Positions 32,616 to 40,572 of a stretch of 64,000 nucleotides of DNA are shown piece by piece. The notes below the pieces were generated by a model. It did no database searches, was not told the DNA's origin, and saw only the letters and a list, made by a program, of their open reading frames with translations. The DNA comes from Mesorhizobium sp. LSHC420B00. Its GTDB lineage: Bacteria > Pseudomonadota > Alphaproteobacteria > Rhizobiales > Rhizobiaceae. The stretch covers positions 153,076 through 217,075 of the forward strand of contig NZ_AYVY01000002.1 in the NCBI RefSeq assembly GCF_000503055.1, written 5' to 3'. The position numbers and the translations under genes were made by a program. The first letter of the stretch is position 1. Every line of letters begins with the position of its first letter.

Positions 32616-33698
32616 TCAGCCTGTACTTGGCGGCGGTCCGGACGATGCCCTGACGACAAGTTCGACGTCGAGCGTTTCTCGCCGCACTGTGCCATCGAAG
32701 TCGAGGATTCTTCGCGCTGCCCGGCGGCCGATCTCGGCGATCGGCTGGGCGATGGTGGTGAGCGGAGGCTCGCAAATTGCGGCTTCAGGCACGCCGTCGA
32801 AGCCGACGACGGAAACATCGCGGGGAACCGTGATACCCCGTGCGTTGAGCCATTCCAATGCCACCATTGCGATCCGGTCCGACATCGCCAGGATGGCGGT
32901 CGGCGGTTCCGCCGAGGCGAAGATGGTTTCGAGACCAGCCCTTGTGCTCGCCTTGTCGTTTTCGGTCTCGTAGACCGGCACCTTGGCGGTGTCGACACCA
33001 AATTGGGAAAGCTCTTCGAAATAGCCGAGGAGGCGGTCACGGGTCCCGGTATAGGCTGCCGTCCGGACCTGCTCGGGCGAGACAAGTCCGGTGCTGTCGT
33101 CGGCGAAGGCCAGCGACAACACGGCGAAGCGGCGATGTCCAAGTACCGCCAGATGGTGCGCCGCCAGCCGGCCGCCGGCAACATTGTCGATACTGATCGC
33201 CGAGACCGTGTCGTCCTGCGAGCCGAACTCGAGCGCGACGAAGGGGAGCTTTCGTTCGCGTGTCAGCTCGACGAGGCGCGGACCGCCCTCGATGCAGAAC
33301 AGGATGAAGCCGTCGACCAGGGCGCTCTGGATGTTCCAGGCAAGTTTTTCCTCGTTGCCAGCTGACACCAGGGCAATTCCCGCGCCGGTGGCGTCGCATG
33401 CCTCCGAGATGCCGGCCATCATCACGCGAGCAAAGGGGTCGTCGAAGAAATAGGACAGCGGCTCGGTGGTGGCGACGCCGATCGCATTGACCTTGCCGGC
33501 ACGCAGCAGGCGGCCCTTTGGATCGGGGCCGGCATAGCCCAGCGCCTCGGCCGCCGCCTTGACCCGCTCGCGGACTTCCTCGCGCACGATTTCGGGACGG
33601 CTGAAGACATTGGAGGCAGTGCCGTGTGATACGCCCGCGGCTTTGGCGATGTCGGCCAGCCGGATGGGCCTCCTGCTGCCTTCGGTGAGTGATGCCAT
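32616..33698 (-). CDS. LacI-family transcriptional regulator
   Basis: 360 residues from ATG 33698, preceded by GGAGAC. N-terminal helix-turn-helix IRLADIAKAAGVSHGTASNVFS and hinge region, then a periplasmic-binding-like sensor domain (about 70-350). Its start faces two microprotein genes. Four copies of a TTGRATCGATNCAA-type palindrome with a central CG, the usual LacI-family operator style, lie between and around them; one overlaps a likely lacI -35 (TTGAAT, read leftward at 33767-33762), suggesting autoregulation. No sugar genes adjoin it, unusual for this family. Confidence 0.9.
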   Translation of the reverse strand: MASLTEGSRRPIRLADIAKAAGVSHGTASNVFSRPEIVREEVRERVKAAAEALGYAGPDPKGRLLRAGKVNAIGVATTEPLSYFFDDPFARVMMAGISEACDATGAGIALVSAGNEEKLAWNIQSALVDGFILFCIEGGPRLVELTRERKLPFVALEFGSQDDTVSAISIDNVAGGRLAAHHLAVLGHRRFAVLSLAFADDSTGLVSPEQVRTAAYTGTRDRLLGYFEELSQFGVDTAKVPVYETENDKASTRAGLETIFASAEPPTAILAMSDRIAMVALEWLNARGITVPRDVSVVGFDGVPEAAICEPPLTTIAQPIAEIGRRAARRILDFDGTVRRETLDVELVVRASSGPPPSTG

Positions 33699-33753
33699 TT
33701 GTTTGTCTCCGGGATTCCGGTCCAACAGTATCGCCGATTACCTAACACCTTCC

Positions 33754-33767
33754 TTGGATCGATTCAA
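33754..33767. promoter_or_regulatory. LacI-type operator O1
   Basis: TTGGATCGATTCAA, a 14-bp near-palindrome centred on CG. Lies eight bases upstream of the rightward -35 and overlaps the putative leftward lacI promoter. Confidence 0.75.
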
Positions 33768-33775
33768 ATTTTTGC

Positions 33776-33803
33776 TTGACATTTATGGTGCGGCGCGTAT
33801 TCT
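33776..33803 (+). promoter_or_regulatory. Promoter of the microprotein genes
   Basis: TTGACA (33776-33781), 16-base spacer, TATTCT (33798-33803). Flanked by O1 upstream and O2 immediately downstream, so a bound LacI protein would block it. Confidence 0.7.
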
Positions 33804-33817
33804 TTGAATCGATCCAA
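33804..33817. promoter_or_regulatory. LacI-type operator O2
   Basis: TTGAATCGATCCAA, the exact reverse complement of O1 and O4, starting right after the -10, over the expected transcription start. Confidence 0.75.
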
Positions 33818-33838
33818 GAGCGTTTTTCGTTCTACCGA

Positions 33839-33852
33839 TTGGATCGATACAA
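33839..33852. promoter_or_regulatory. LacI-type operator O3
   Basis: TTGGATCGATACAA in the leader of the first microprotein gene, ending at its ribosome site. Confidence 0.7.
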
Positions 33853-33864
33853 GAGGAGAGTGCC

Positions 33865-34008
33865 ATGCACCCCGTCAATTATCTGTTCGAGGACATTTAC
33901 CGGAACGACTGGAGCATCCGCTCGAGCGCGGAGGCCCGGAAGCGGCGCGACAGGACCGGTCCGTGGATTCGCGACCTGCGTTTCCTGAAGCGACGCGAGT
34001 GGAGCTGA
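33865..34008 (+). CDS. 47-residue microprotein, copy 1
   Basis: Start ATG 33865 has a strong AGAGGAGAG ribosome site. The product begins MHPVNYLFEDIYRNDWSI and ends in a basic region with many Arg/Lys and two Trp. Its first 18 residues match copy 2 (34072-34215) at 14 positions, while six of the conserved codons differ only at the third base, a sign of selection on the protein. No signal peptide or helix-spanning segment. Lies downstream of a TTGACA promoter hemmed by LacI operators, and divergent from the LacI gene. No known family. Confidence 0.7.
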   Translation: MHPVNYLFEDIYRNDWSIRSSAEARKRRDRTGPWIRDLRFLKRREWS

Positions 34009-34035
34009 TTGGCAGCGCATTTTTTCGCCTGCTGA

Positions 34036-34049
34036 TTGGATCGATTCAA
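34036..34049. promoter_or_regulatory. LacI-type operator O4
   Basis: TTGGATCGATTCAA, identical to O1, between the two microprotein genes just before the second ribosome site. The regulator thus appears to act on each copy. Confidence 0.75.
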
Positions 34050-34071
34050 ATAAGCTAGAGGAGATTAAGCC

Positions 34072-34215
34072 ATGCACCCGGTCAAGCATCTGTTCGAAGA
34101 CATCTATCGCAATTATTGGGGCATCTCGCCGGCTACCGAACGGCCGGAGCGACGGCGTGTGGTCAAGACGACCAAGCGCGACGGGCAAGTCCGGCTCGAA
34201 CGTCCGCGAGACTGA
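34072..34215 (+). CDS. 47-residue microprotein, copy 2
   Basis: ATG 34072 follows AGAGGAGA. Begins MHPVKHLFEDIYRNYWGI and, like copy 1, has 47 residues with a basic tail (RPERRRVVKTTKRDGQVR), but the tail sequence is unrelated in detail. A tandem duplication with a conserved N-terminal and freely varying C-terminal part. Own operator (O4) 22 bases upstream of the start. Function unknown; the conserved acidic/aromatic helix could be a protein-binding surface. Confidence 0.7.
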   Translation: MHPVKHLFEDIYRNYWGISPATERPERRRVVKTTKRDGQVRLERPRD

Positions 34216-34284
34216 GCTGGCAAGACAGAGCTCGTGGATCGAGCGCGGCTGGTGAAAGAGCAGCGGCCGCCATTGGTTGTCGCA

Positions 34285-34656
34285 TCAATGGCGGCGCGGG
34301 CGCACCAGCGCCGAGGCGGCCATCACCAGCCAGCCGCCGATCAGCAAGGTGCCGCCGATCGGCGCCGACATCGGGAACAGCCGCGAGCCGAGGAAGTCGC
34401 GAGCGAGGAGATCTCCCGAGAACAGCAGAAGCCCGACGAGGAGGATGAGGCTTCCGCTTCGCAGGATGGTATTGCCACCGAGCAGCCCGACGGCAAGCAA
34501 AACCGGCGCATGCATGAGCAGGAAGGACGCGGCCGTACCGACGAAAGCGCCGCCGAGATGCGCCGACGCCGCCGAAAGCGCCACGCCGGTTGCGCCGCAT
34601 AGGCCGCCGGCAAAAATCAGAATGCGGCTGCCTGCCGCGTGTTCATCCGTGCTCAT
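34285..34656 (-). CDS. DUF423-family small membrane protein
   Basis: 123 residues, four helices, with FAGGLCGATGVALSAASAHLGG at the start and LFPMSAPIGGTLLIGGWLVMA near the end, the YgdD/DUF423 pattern. Inner membrane, role unknown. Ends 70 bases from the second microprotein gene. Confidence 0.85.
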   Translation of the reverse strand: MSTDEHAAGSRILIFAGGLCGATGVALSAASAHLGGAFVGTAASFLLMHAPVLLAVGLLGGNTILRSGSLILLVGLLLFSGDLLARDFLGSRLFPMSAPIGGTLLIGGWLVMAASALVRPRRH

Positions 34657-34712
34657 TTTCCAGGCCTCCGTAATTGCTGGCGACCGCCTGAGATAGCGCT
34701 GCGCGAACCGTG

Positions 34713-35972
34713 TCAGGATTTGCCGGCTTCCGCCAGCATGTCGCGTTCGCGGCGCGACTGGACCAGCCAGTTATAGGCCGCTCCGCCCGCCATCAGCACG
34801 GATGTGCCGAGAAACACCGCGCGCATGCCGAAATGGCCACCAACGAAGCCGCCGAGCAACGGTCCGGCGACCTGCCCGACATATTGCGCCGAGATCGACA
34901 AGCCCAGCACATTGCCGCCGACGCCGTCAGGCACATTGTGGCGGATGACGCTGGTGATGCAGGGCAAAAGACCGCCAAGCGCCACGCCCATCAGGAAACG
35001 CAGGCCGACGAGCTGCCAGCCTTGCGTGACGAAGGCCTGCGGGATCAGGAGCAGCGCCGAGACTGCGAGCGCGGCAACGATGACGTTCCAGTGGCCGATA
35101 CGGTCGGCGAGCTTGCCGAGCCGCGACGCCGACAGGATGGCGCCGAGCGCTGCCGCCGACATGACGATGCCGGAGACCAGCGTGACCTGGCTCGGATCTT
35201 CGATGAGCTGCTGGACATAGACGGTGATGATCGGCTCGATCGACATGGTGGCGAAACTCAACAGCGTCCCGGTCGCCAGCATGGCGACGACGGGGCGCTT
35301 GTCGGGAATTTGCGACCAGCCGCCTTTCGCCTTTTCTTCTGACGCGGCCTTGGCGGCAACCGGGCGAGGGGCCTCCTTGATCAGCAAGGTGGTTGCCAGA
35401 AAGGCCAGGAAAATGACGCCGCCGGCGAGCAGGAATGTGGCGCGGATGCCAATCAGCGGCGGCAGCGCGCCGCCGAGCAGCGGGCCGACCAGGGCACCGG
35501 CCGTGATTCCGGCCGACAGCACGCCCAGCGCCCAGCCGGAGCGATCCTTCGGCGTCTGCATGGCAACCAGGATGGTCGAGCCCGAAGAATAGCCGCCGGC
35601 AAAGCCGATCAGCAGGCGCAAGAACACCAATTGCCAGACAGTCTGCACCATGCCGGTCAGCGACATGCACATCGCCATGCCGAAACTGGCGCGCACCAGC
35701 ATCAGTTTGCGGCCGTAGCGGTCGCCTAACCGCCCCCACAGGGGTGCGACCAGCGCGGCAGCAAGGAAAGTGGCGCCGTAGGCGATGCCCGACCACTGCA
35801 CGATCGCCGCATGGCCCTCGGCGCCCAGCTGTTCGACGTAGAGCGGCAGGAACGGCAACAGCAGCGTCATCGCTGCGAGCGTGCTGAACGAGCCGGCAAA
35901 ACACACGGCGAGATTGCGGCGCCAGTGGACGTTATGCGTGCCTTGCACGGCGAGGGTGGCGTCTTGCGGCAT
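34713..35972 (-). CDS. MFS transporter, TetA/MdtG-type exporter
   Basis: About 419 residues if started at ATG 35972; an earlier in-frame ATG at 36038 would place the palindromic operator inside the gene, so I prefer the shorter form. Twelve helices, motif A GRLGDRYGRKLMLV in the first half and its twin GKLADRIGHWNV in the second. Drug-type exporter, substrate unknown. Divergent from a GntR regulator that probably controls it. Confidence 0.85.
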   Translation of the reverse strand: MPQDATLAVQGTHNVHWRRNLAVCFAGSFSTLAAMTLLLPFLPLYVEQLGAEGHAAIVQWSGIAYGATFLAAALVAPLWGRLGDRYGRKLMLVRASFGMAMCMSLTGMVQTVWQLVFLRLLIGFAGGYSSGSTILVAMQTPKDRSGWALGVLSAGITAGALVGPLLGGALPPLIGIRATFLLAGGVIFLAFLATTLLIKEAPRPVAAKAASEEKAKGGWSQIPDKRPVVAMLATGTLLSFATMSIEPIITVYVQQLIEDPSQVTLVSGIVMSAAALGAILSASRLGKLADRIGHWNVIVAALAVSALLLIPQAFVTQGWQLVGLRFLMGVALGGLLPCITSVIRHNVPDGVGGNVLGLSISAQYVGQVAGPLLGGFVGGHFGMRAVFLGTSVLMAGGAAYNWLVQSRRERDMLAEAGKS

Positions 35973-36001
35973 GTCAGAGACTGCTGTCGTTGGGTTGCTG
36001 C

Positions 36002-36033
36002 GGATACCATTTTGGGATACCAAACTGGTATCC
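36002..36033. promoter_or_regulatory. GntR-type operator
   Basis: GGATACCA-AAC-TGGTATCC at 36015-36033 is a perfect 8-bp inverted repeat; a further half site GGATACCA lies at 36002-36009. TGGTAT/ATACCA halves are typical of FCD-class GntR regulators, and one is encoded about 110 bases to the right. Confidence 0.7.
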
Positions 36034-36140
36034 GTCATGGACGCAAGGCTGGTCGCTGTCAATGCGGTCCCTGCAAAGTGATCGCCAGTAATGGCCGGTG
36101 AGCAGAGGGCCAATGAACCGGCTCCAACAACGGAACGCCA

Positions 36141-36803
36141 ATGTCGCAGATGCAGAACGTCGAAAAGCAGCTTCGCGAGATGATCCTCGGGCTCGAGATC
36201 GGTCCCGGCGAGCGGCTGACGGAGCGCTGGGTCGAAAGCCGCTTCGGCGCCTCGCGCACGCCGGTCAGGGCGGCGTTACTGCGGCTCGAGACCGAAGGCC
36301 TGATCTGCCGCGACGGCCGCGGCTGGACGGTCTCGCCCATCAATCTTGCCGAGCTGGAGCAGATCGCCGTCTATCGCGAGGCGGTCGAGGTCGCGGCAGT
36401 CAGGCTGACTTGTGCCTTGCAGGACAGGGGTGCCGTCGAAATCATCGAGGCGATGCTCGATTCCTGCGACGACCAGACGCCGCGCGAGGAATGGCATCGT
36501 GTCGGCATGGATTTTCATATCGAGCTGGCGCGCCTGTCAGGCAACGAGTTCCTGTTCAGAGCGGTTCGTGATGCGATGACGCGCCTGTCGCGCGCCCGCT
36601 GGCTCGAGGTTCGCGACGAGGCAGCGCTTGGCCGTGCCTGGGCCGAACACCATGACATTCTGTCGGCGGTGCGGGCCGGCGATGCCGACGGGGCCGCCTG
36701 CCTGCTTTCATCTCATATCGACGGTAGCCGCGACCGGCTGGTCACGTCGTTGCGCAACGACCGGCGCGGCCTGCGCGCCAGGGGATTTGCCGTCGTCGCT
36801 TGA
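36141..36803 (+). CDS. GntR-family regulator, FCD class
   Basis: 220 residues. Winged helix at 1-70 (RLTERWVESRFGASRTPVRAALLRLETEGLI) and an all-helical FCD ligand domain with metal-binding style His at MDFHIELARLSGN and EHHDILSAVRAGD. Ligand likely an organic acid or similar, not readable. ATG 36141 or 36150 start. Likely represses the divergent MFS exporter through the palindrome between them. Confidence 0.88.
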   Translation: MSQMQNVEKQLREMILGLEIGPGERLTERWVESRFGASRTPVRAALLRLETEGLICRDGRGWTVSPINLAELEQIAVYREAVEVAAVRLTCALQDRGAVEIIEAMLDSCDDQTPREEWHRVGMDFHIELARLSGNEFLFRAVRDAMTRLSRARWLEVRDEAALGRAWAEHHDILSAVRAGDADGAACLLSSHIDGSRDRLVTSLRNDRRGLRARGFAVVA

Positions 36804-36839
36804 GTGAGGATCGGCGGCCATTGATCACGAAAAAGGCAG

Positions 36840-37157
36840 ATGAGCGAAGAAAGCTACTTTCGGTCTCGCTTCGCAAATGCCGATGGCGTAAGAGCGGCGA
36901 TGGAAAACAACCGATTTGACACACCCGTGACCGTCAAGGGCGCGGCGGGAAGCAATCAGCTCTTGCGTACGGCCCGCGAGGCTTCCGACTACCTCCTCAA
37001 CAATTGGCCCGGCAAGCGCAGCCCCAAGCACCGCGAAGCGCTGCAAGCCTGTCATGATGCGCTGGCCGGCGACAAGCCGGCCATGAACGCAAGACGGGCC
37101 TTCATTGCCGCCGCCCGCGAAGTGAACGTCTTCGTCAGCGACAAGGCGCCGGCCTGA
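36840..37157 (+). CDS. DUF982-family protein
   Basis: 105 residues. The pattern F-x-T-P-V-x-V, A-x-x-L-L-N-N-W-P, C-H-D-A-L-A-G and R-R-A-F-I-A-A-A-R-E matches DUF982, a family abundant in Rhizobiales with no known function. Lies 36 bases after the GntR gene and may be co-transcribed. Confidence 0.85.
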   Translation: MSEESYFRSRFANADGVRAAMENNRFDTPVTVKGAAGSNQLLRTAREASDYLLNNWPGKRSPKHREALQACHDALAGDKPAMNARRAFIAAAREVNVFVSDKAPA

Positions 37158-37209
37158 GGCATAGCGGGGACTTGATCGAGACCCGGGCCGCCTGACAGGC
37201 CTGATATCA

Positions 37210-37368
37210 TCACTCGGCCGTTTCGGTGTTGGTTTGGGACTCGCTTTCGCCCTCGGGCTTCGAGCGCTCCTTGGCCGCGACCTTGGCAGCCTGCTTTTCC
37301 GCCTTCTTGGCAGCCTTCTGCCGGTCGCGTTCCTTGCGTTCCTGACCGTAGTTCGGTGCTCGTGGCAT
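37210..37368 (-). CDS. 52-residue charged small protein
   Basis: From ATG 37368 after AAAGGAAA. Begins MPRAPNYGQERKERDRQKAA, a Lys/Arg/Ala helix, then an acidic Ser/Glu/Thr tail. I recall near-identical starts in other rhizobia but no function. A longer frame reaches 37428 without a better start. Confidence 0.7.
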   Translation of the reverse strand: MPRAPNYGQERKERDRQKAAKKAEKQAAKVAAKERSKPEGESESQTNTETAE

Positions 37369-37491
37369 ATCGTTTCCTTTCATTGTGCTTGGCCTTTGCC
37401 TAGGAGCATTGGGCCACAAACACAACACCGCAAGGCACGATCGGCTCCATATCTCGTCGCAGTCCGGGGAGCCCCGCTTCAGGGCGTTTTT

Positions 37492-38535
37492 TCAGGCGCC
37501 GTCCCGGTCGAGGACGAGATCGGCGGGCCCGAACCGGTCCTTTGCCGTGAATTGCTGGTGCCAGTAGGGATAGAGCACGGGCGGCCTGCTGACCACGTCG
37601 AGGCGTGTGCGCTCCTCATCGCCGAGCACCAGGCTTGCAGCAGCGATATTGTCCTTGAAATGCGCTTCGGTTCGTCCGCCGATCACCAGCGAACTGACGG
37701 CGGGCCGGCCAAGCAACCAGGCAAGCGCCACCTGCGCTGCCGACACGCCGTGGTTCTTGCCGATATCGATCAGCACGTCGACGATCCGCCACAGCCGGTC
37801 CTCGTCGCGGATCGGCGGTTCCGACCAGCCGCTGAGCTGGCGGGCGGTCGGCTGGTCACGGTGATATTTGCCGGACAGCAATCCGCCGGCGAGCGGGCTC
37901 CAGACCAGCACGCCGAGCCCCTGGTCGACCGAGATCGGCAACAATTCATACTCGGCCTCGCGGGCTTCCAGAGTGTAGTGGATCTGCTGGGTGACGAAGC
38001 GCGGCTGGTGATGACGGTCACTGATACCGAGCCCCTTCATCACCTGCCAGCCGGAATAATTGGAACAGCCGACATAGCGGACCTTGCCCTGCGCGACCAG
38101 CGTGTCGAGCGCGGCGATGGTTTCCTCGAGCGGTGTCAGGCCATCCCACTCGTGCAGGAAATAGATGTCGATGACATCGGTCCTGAGGCGCTTCAGGCTC
38201 CTCTCGCATTCGCGGATCAGATGATAGCGCGACAGGCCTTCATCATTGGGGCCTTTGCCGATCCGCATGCGCGCCTTGGAGGCGATCAACACGTCGCCCT
38301 TGCGCTTGCCGCCGAGCGCCTCGCCGATGATCTCCTCTGACACCCCGTTCGAATAAACGTTGGCGGTGTCGATGACGTTGATGCCGGCATCGATGCAAAG
38401 GTCGATCATCCGGCGCGCCTCGTCGAGATCGGTCTTGCCGACCGCCGAAAACGCACCGCCGCCGCCGAACGTCATGGTGCCCATGGTCAGCGTCGAAACC
38501 TTCAGCCCGGAACGGCCGAGAGTGCGGTATTCCAT
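37492..38535 (-). CDS. Aldo/keto reductase
   Basis: 347 residues. NADPH-dependent carbonyl reductase of the YajO/Tas type: MEYRTLGRSGLKVSTLTMGTMTFGG start, Asp in IDTANVYSNGVSEE with catalytic Tyr, Lys in VLIASKARM, His in YFLHEWDGLTPLEE. Substrate unknown. It may be read in the same accessory block as its neighbours but is transcribed alone. Confidence 0.9.
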   Translation of the reverse strand: MEYRTLGRSGLKVSTLTMGTMTFGGGGAFSAVGKTDLDEARRMIDLCIDAGINVIDTANVYSNGVSEEIIGEALGGKRKGDVLIASKARMRIGKGPNDEGLSRYHLIRECERSLKRLRTDVIDIYFLHEWDGLTPLEETIAALDTLVAQGKVRYVGCSNYSGWQVMKGLGISDRHHQPRFVTQQIHYTLEAREAEYELLPISVDQGLGVLVWSPLAGGLLSGKYHRDQPTARQLSGWSEPPIRDEDRLWRIVDVLIDIGKNHGVSAAQVALAWLLGRPAVSSLVIGGRTEAHFKDNIAAASLVLGDEERTRLDVVSRPPVLYPYWHQQFTAKDRFGPADLVLDRDGA

Positions 38536-38691
38536 GTCGTATCCTCATGATTTTATCGGGAAAGGGCGTTTCAAACGACAGCCCTGAATGAACCGGGCAT
38601 TTGTAGGATAATTCGTTCCGCTTGTCGCCCGTGTTGCAGGGCAACATCGATCACATCTTACGGATTGGACGCGCAGCCAGCGCAACAGCGG

Positions 38692-38709
38692 CTGCAATAA
38701 AACCGTCAT
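38692..38709 (+). promoter_or_regulatory. PHO-box-like PhoB site
   Basis: CTGCAAT-AAAA-CCGTCAT has the 7-4-7 layout of the rhizobial PHO box (two CTGTCAT repeats four bases apart), with 11 of 14 repeat bases matching. A TATACT (38718-38723) follows at a fitting -10 distance, with no -35 needed for PhoB promoters. It lies 107 bases before ppk2. Confidence 0.55.
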
Positions 38710-38815
38710 TGCTGGCCTATACTAACATCGGTTCAGCGCTTCGATTTCCGGCCGCCGGGCCGGGCGGCAGAGCGCCTGACAGCGGCCGACACGGCCTGTA
38801 AGCGGAGCAGCGCAA

Positions 38816-39736
38816 ATGACCGAGATAAAACAGAATTCCCCGGCCAGGGACTGGCTGGAAGCGGAACTCGCCGACACGCTCGACGAAGATTATGAGCTGG
38901 AAATCTCTGAGCCGGCGCTGTCGATGGAGATCGCCAAGATCTATAAGAATGCGCATCCGCCATCGATCGACCGCCTGCAATATTTTCGGGATCTAATCAC
39001 GCTGCAATCCGAATTGATCAAGCTGCAGTCCTGGGTCGCCTATCACAAGAAGAAGCTCGTCGTGGTATTCGAGGGCCGCGACTCGGCGGGCAAGGGTGGC
39101 GTCATAAAGCGCATCACCCAGCGGCTCAATCCGCGCATCTGCCGCGTCGTAGCACTACCGGCGCCGACCGAGCGCGAGAAGTCGCAATGGTATTTCCAGC
39201 GCTACGTTCCGCATCTGCCGGCCGGCGGTGAGATCGTGCTGTTCGACCGCTCCTGGTACAACCGCTCCGGCGTCGAGCGGGTGATGGGCTTTGCCCAGCC
39301 GGATCAGGTCGAGGAGTTCTTTCGCGACGTGCCGGATTTCGAACGCATGCTCCTCCGCTCAGGCATTACGCTTGTCAAATACTGGTTTTCGATCACCGAT
39401 GAGGAGCAGCAGATGCGCTTTTTGATGCGCATCCACGACCCGATGAAGCAATGGAAATTGTCGCCGATGGACCTCCAGTCGCGCGTGCGCTGGGAGCAGT
39501 ACACCAAGGCCAAGGAAGAAACCTTCGCCCGCACCAACATCCCGGAAGCTCCCTGGTTCATCGTCGAGGGCAACGACAAGAAGCGGGCGCGGCTGAATTG
39601 CATCGACCATCTCCTCAAGCAAATGCCCTATGAGGAGGTGCCGCACGAGGAGATCACACTACCGGAGCGCGTCTTCAATCCCGAATACGAACGTCAGGTG
39701 CTGCCGCGCGAACTGTATGTGCCGGAGAAATACTGA
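38816..39736 (+). CDS. ppk2: Polyphosphate kinase 2
   Basis: 306 residues, one PPK2 domain. Transfers phosphate between polyphosphate and nucleoside di- or monophosphates. Walker A GRDSAGKGG, lid region PTEREKSQWYFQRYVPHLPAGGE and Walker B FDRSWYNRSGVERVMGF. Upstream PHO-box-like sequence suggests induction at low phosphate. Start ATG 38816 after GGAGCAGCGCAA. Stands alone. Confidence 0.93.
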   Translation: MTEIKQNSPARDWLEAELADTLDEDYELEISEPALSMEIAKIYKNAHPPSIDRLQYFRDLITLQSELIKLQSWVAYHKKKLVVVFEGRDSAGKGGVIKRITQRLNPRICRVVALPAPTEREKSQWYFQRYVPHLPAGGEIVLFDRSWYNRSGVERVMGFAQPDQVEEFFRDVPDFERMLLRSGITLVKYWFSITDEEQQMRFLMRIHDPMKQWKLSPMDLQSRVRWEQYTKAKEETFARTNIPEAPWFIVEGNDKKRARLNCIDHLLKQMPYEEVPHEEITLPERVFNPEYERQVLPRELYVPEKY

Positions 39737-39752
39737 CTAAAGCAGCGAGGAG

Positions 39753-39778
39753 GGGCGCTGCCTCCGTGGGCAGCGCCC
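39753..39778. terminator. Hairpin between convergent genes
   Basis: GGGCGCTGCC and GGCAGCGCCC pair around TCCGTG. No T-run, but its place between the converging ppk2 and reductase genes suggests a stop for both. Confidence 0.55.
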
Positions 39779-39787
39779 TGCAACAAG

Positions 39788-40435
39788 CTAGGCGCGCTCG
39801 ATGATGACATGCGTGGCCTTCGGCGTCGCGACCTGCTCGCTGCAGCGGTAGCCGAGCTTGGGCATGTCGATGCCGGCAAAAAGGCTCTCGCCTGCGCCGA
39901 GCAGGACAGGTGAGATCGCCAGATGCATCTCGTCGATGAGCTTTTCCTTGAGATACTGCCGGATCGTAGAAACGCCACCGCCCAGCCGTACATCCTTGCC
40001 GTCAGCCGCTGCTTTCGCCTTCTCCAGCGCTGAGTGGATGCCGTCGGTCACGAAATAGAAGGTCGTGCCGCCCTCCATGACAATGGGATCCCGCTGATGG
40101 TGCGTCAGCACGAAGACCGGCACGTGGTATGGCGGATTGTCTCCCCACCAGCCTTTCCAGCTCTCGTCAGGCCACTCGCCGCGGATCGGCCCGAACATGT
40201 TGCGGCCGAGGATCCAGGCGCCGACATTCTCGAAGCTGCGCGCGGCGAACGCCTCGTCAGTGTCCGTGGTCCCGCCATCCTTGCCGAGAACCATCTTGCG
40301 GAAGGTGCGGGTGCCGAACATCCATTCGTGCAGGGCTTCCCCGCCAACACCCAGCGGGTTCTTCAGGTCTTGGTCGGGACCGGCGCCGAAGCCGTCGATC
40401 GACAAGGTGAAAGCGCTGACGCGAAGTTTGGACAT
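39788..40435 (-). CDS. DHFR-like (RibD C-terminal) reductase
   Basis: 215 residues from ATG 40435 with a perfect AAGGAGG. The RibD_C/dihydrofolate-reductase-like fold shows in LSIDGFGAGPDQDL, GAWILGRNMFGPIRGEW and VRLGGGVSTIRQYLKEKLIDEMHLAISPVLLGAGE. Such stand-alone proteins reduce unknown NADPH-linked substrates. Three copies of a TGCAAnCnGTT box upstream indicate a dedicated regulator. Confidence 0.88.
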   Translation of the reverse strand: MSKLRVSAFTLSIDGFGAGPDQDLKNPLGVGGEALHEWMFGTRTFRKMVLGKDGGTTDTDEAFAARSFENVGAWILGRNMFGPIRGEWPDESWKGWWGDNPPYHVPVFVLTHHQRDPIVMEGGTTFYFVTDGIHSALEKAKAAADGKDVRLGGGVSTIRQYLKEKLIDEMHLAISPVLLGAGESLFAGIDMPKLGYRCSEQVATPKATHVIIERA

Positions 40436-40464
40436 GAGAGCCTCCTTGATAACCAATTGTGAGA

Positions 40465-40513
40465 TGCAAGCAGTTATCGGGTAGCTTAACTGATTGCATT
40501 TTGCAAGCGGTTT
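40465..40513. promoter_or_regulatory. Three-site operator cluster
   Basis: TGCAAGCAGTTA (40465-40476), its inverted near-copy TAACTGATTGCA (40487-40498) and TGCAAGCGGTTT (40502-40513) lie directly upstream of the reductase start. The second and third form a palindrome on ATTGCA-TTT-TGCAAG. Suggests an HxlR/MarR/ArsR-type regulator not encoded next door. Confidence 0.6.
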
Positions 40514-40572
40514 TTTGAATCGCCGGGGCCAATCGCTTCCAAATCATGTTGGAATGACCAATCTCAATGTTG

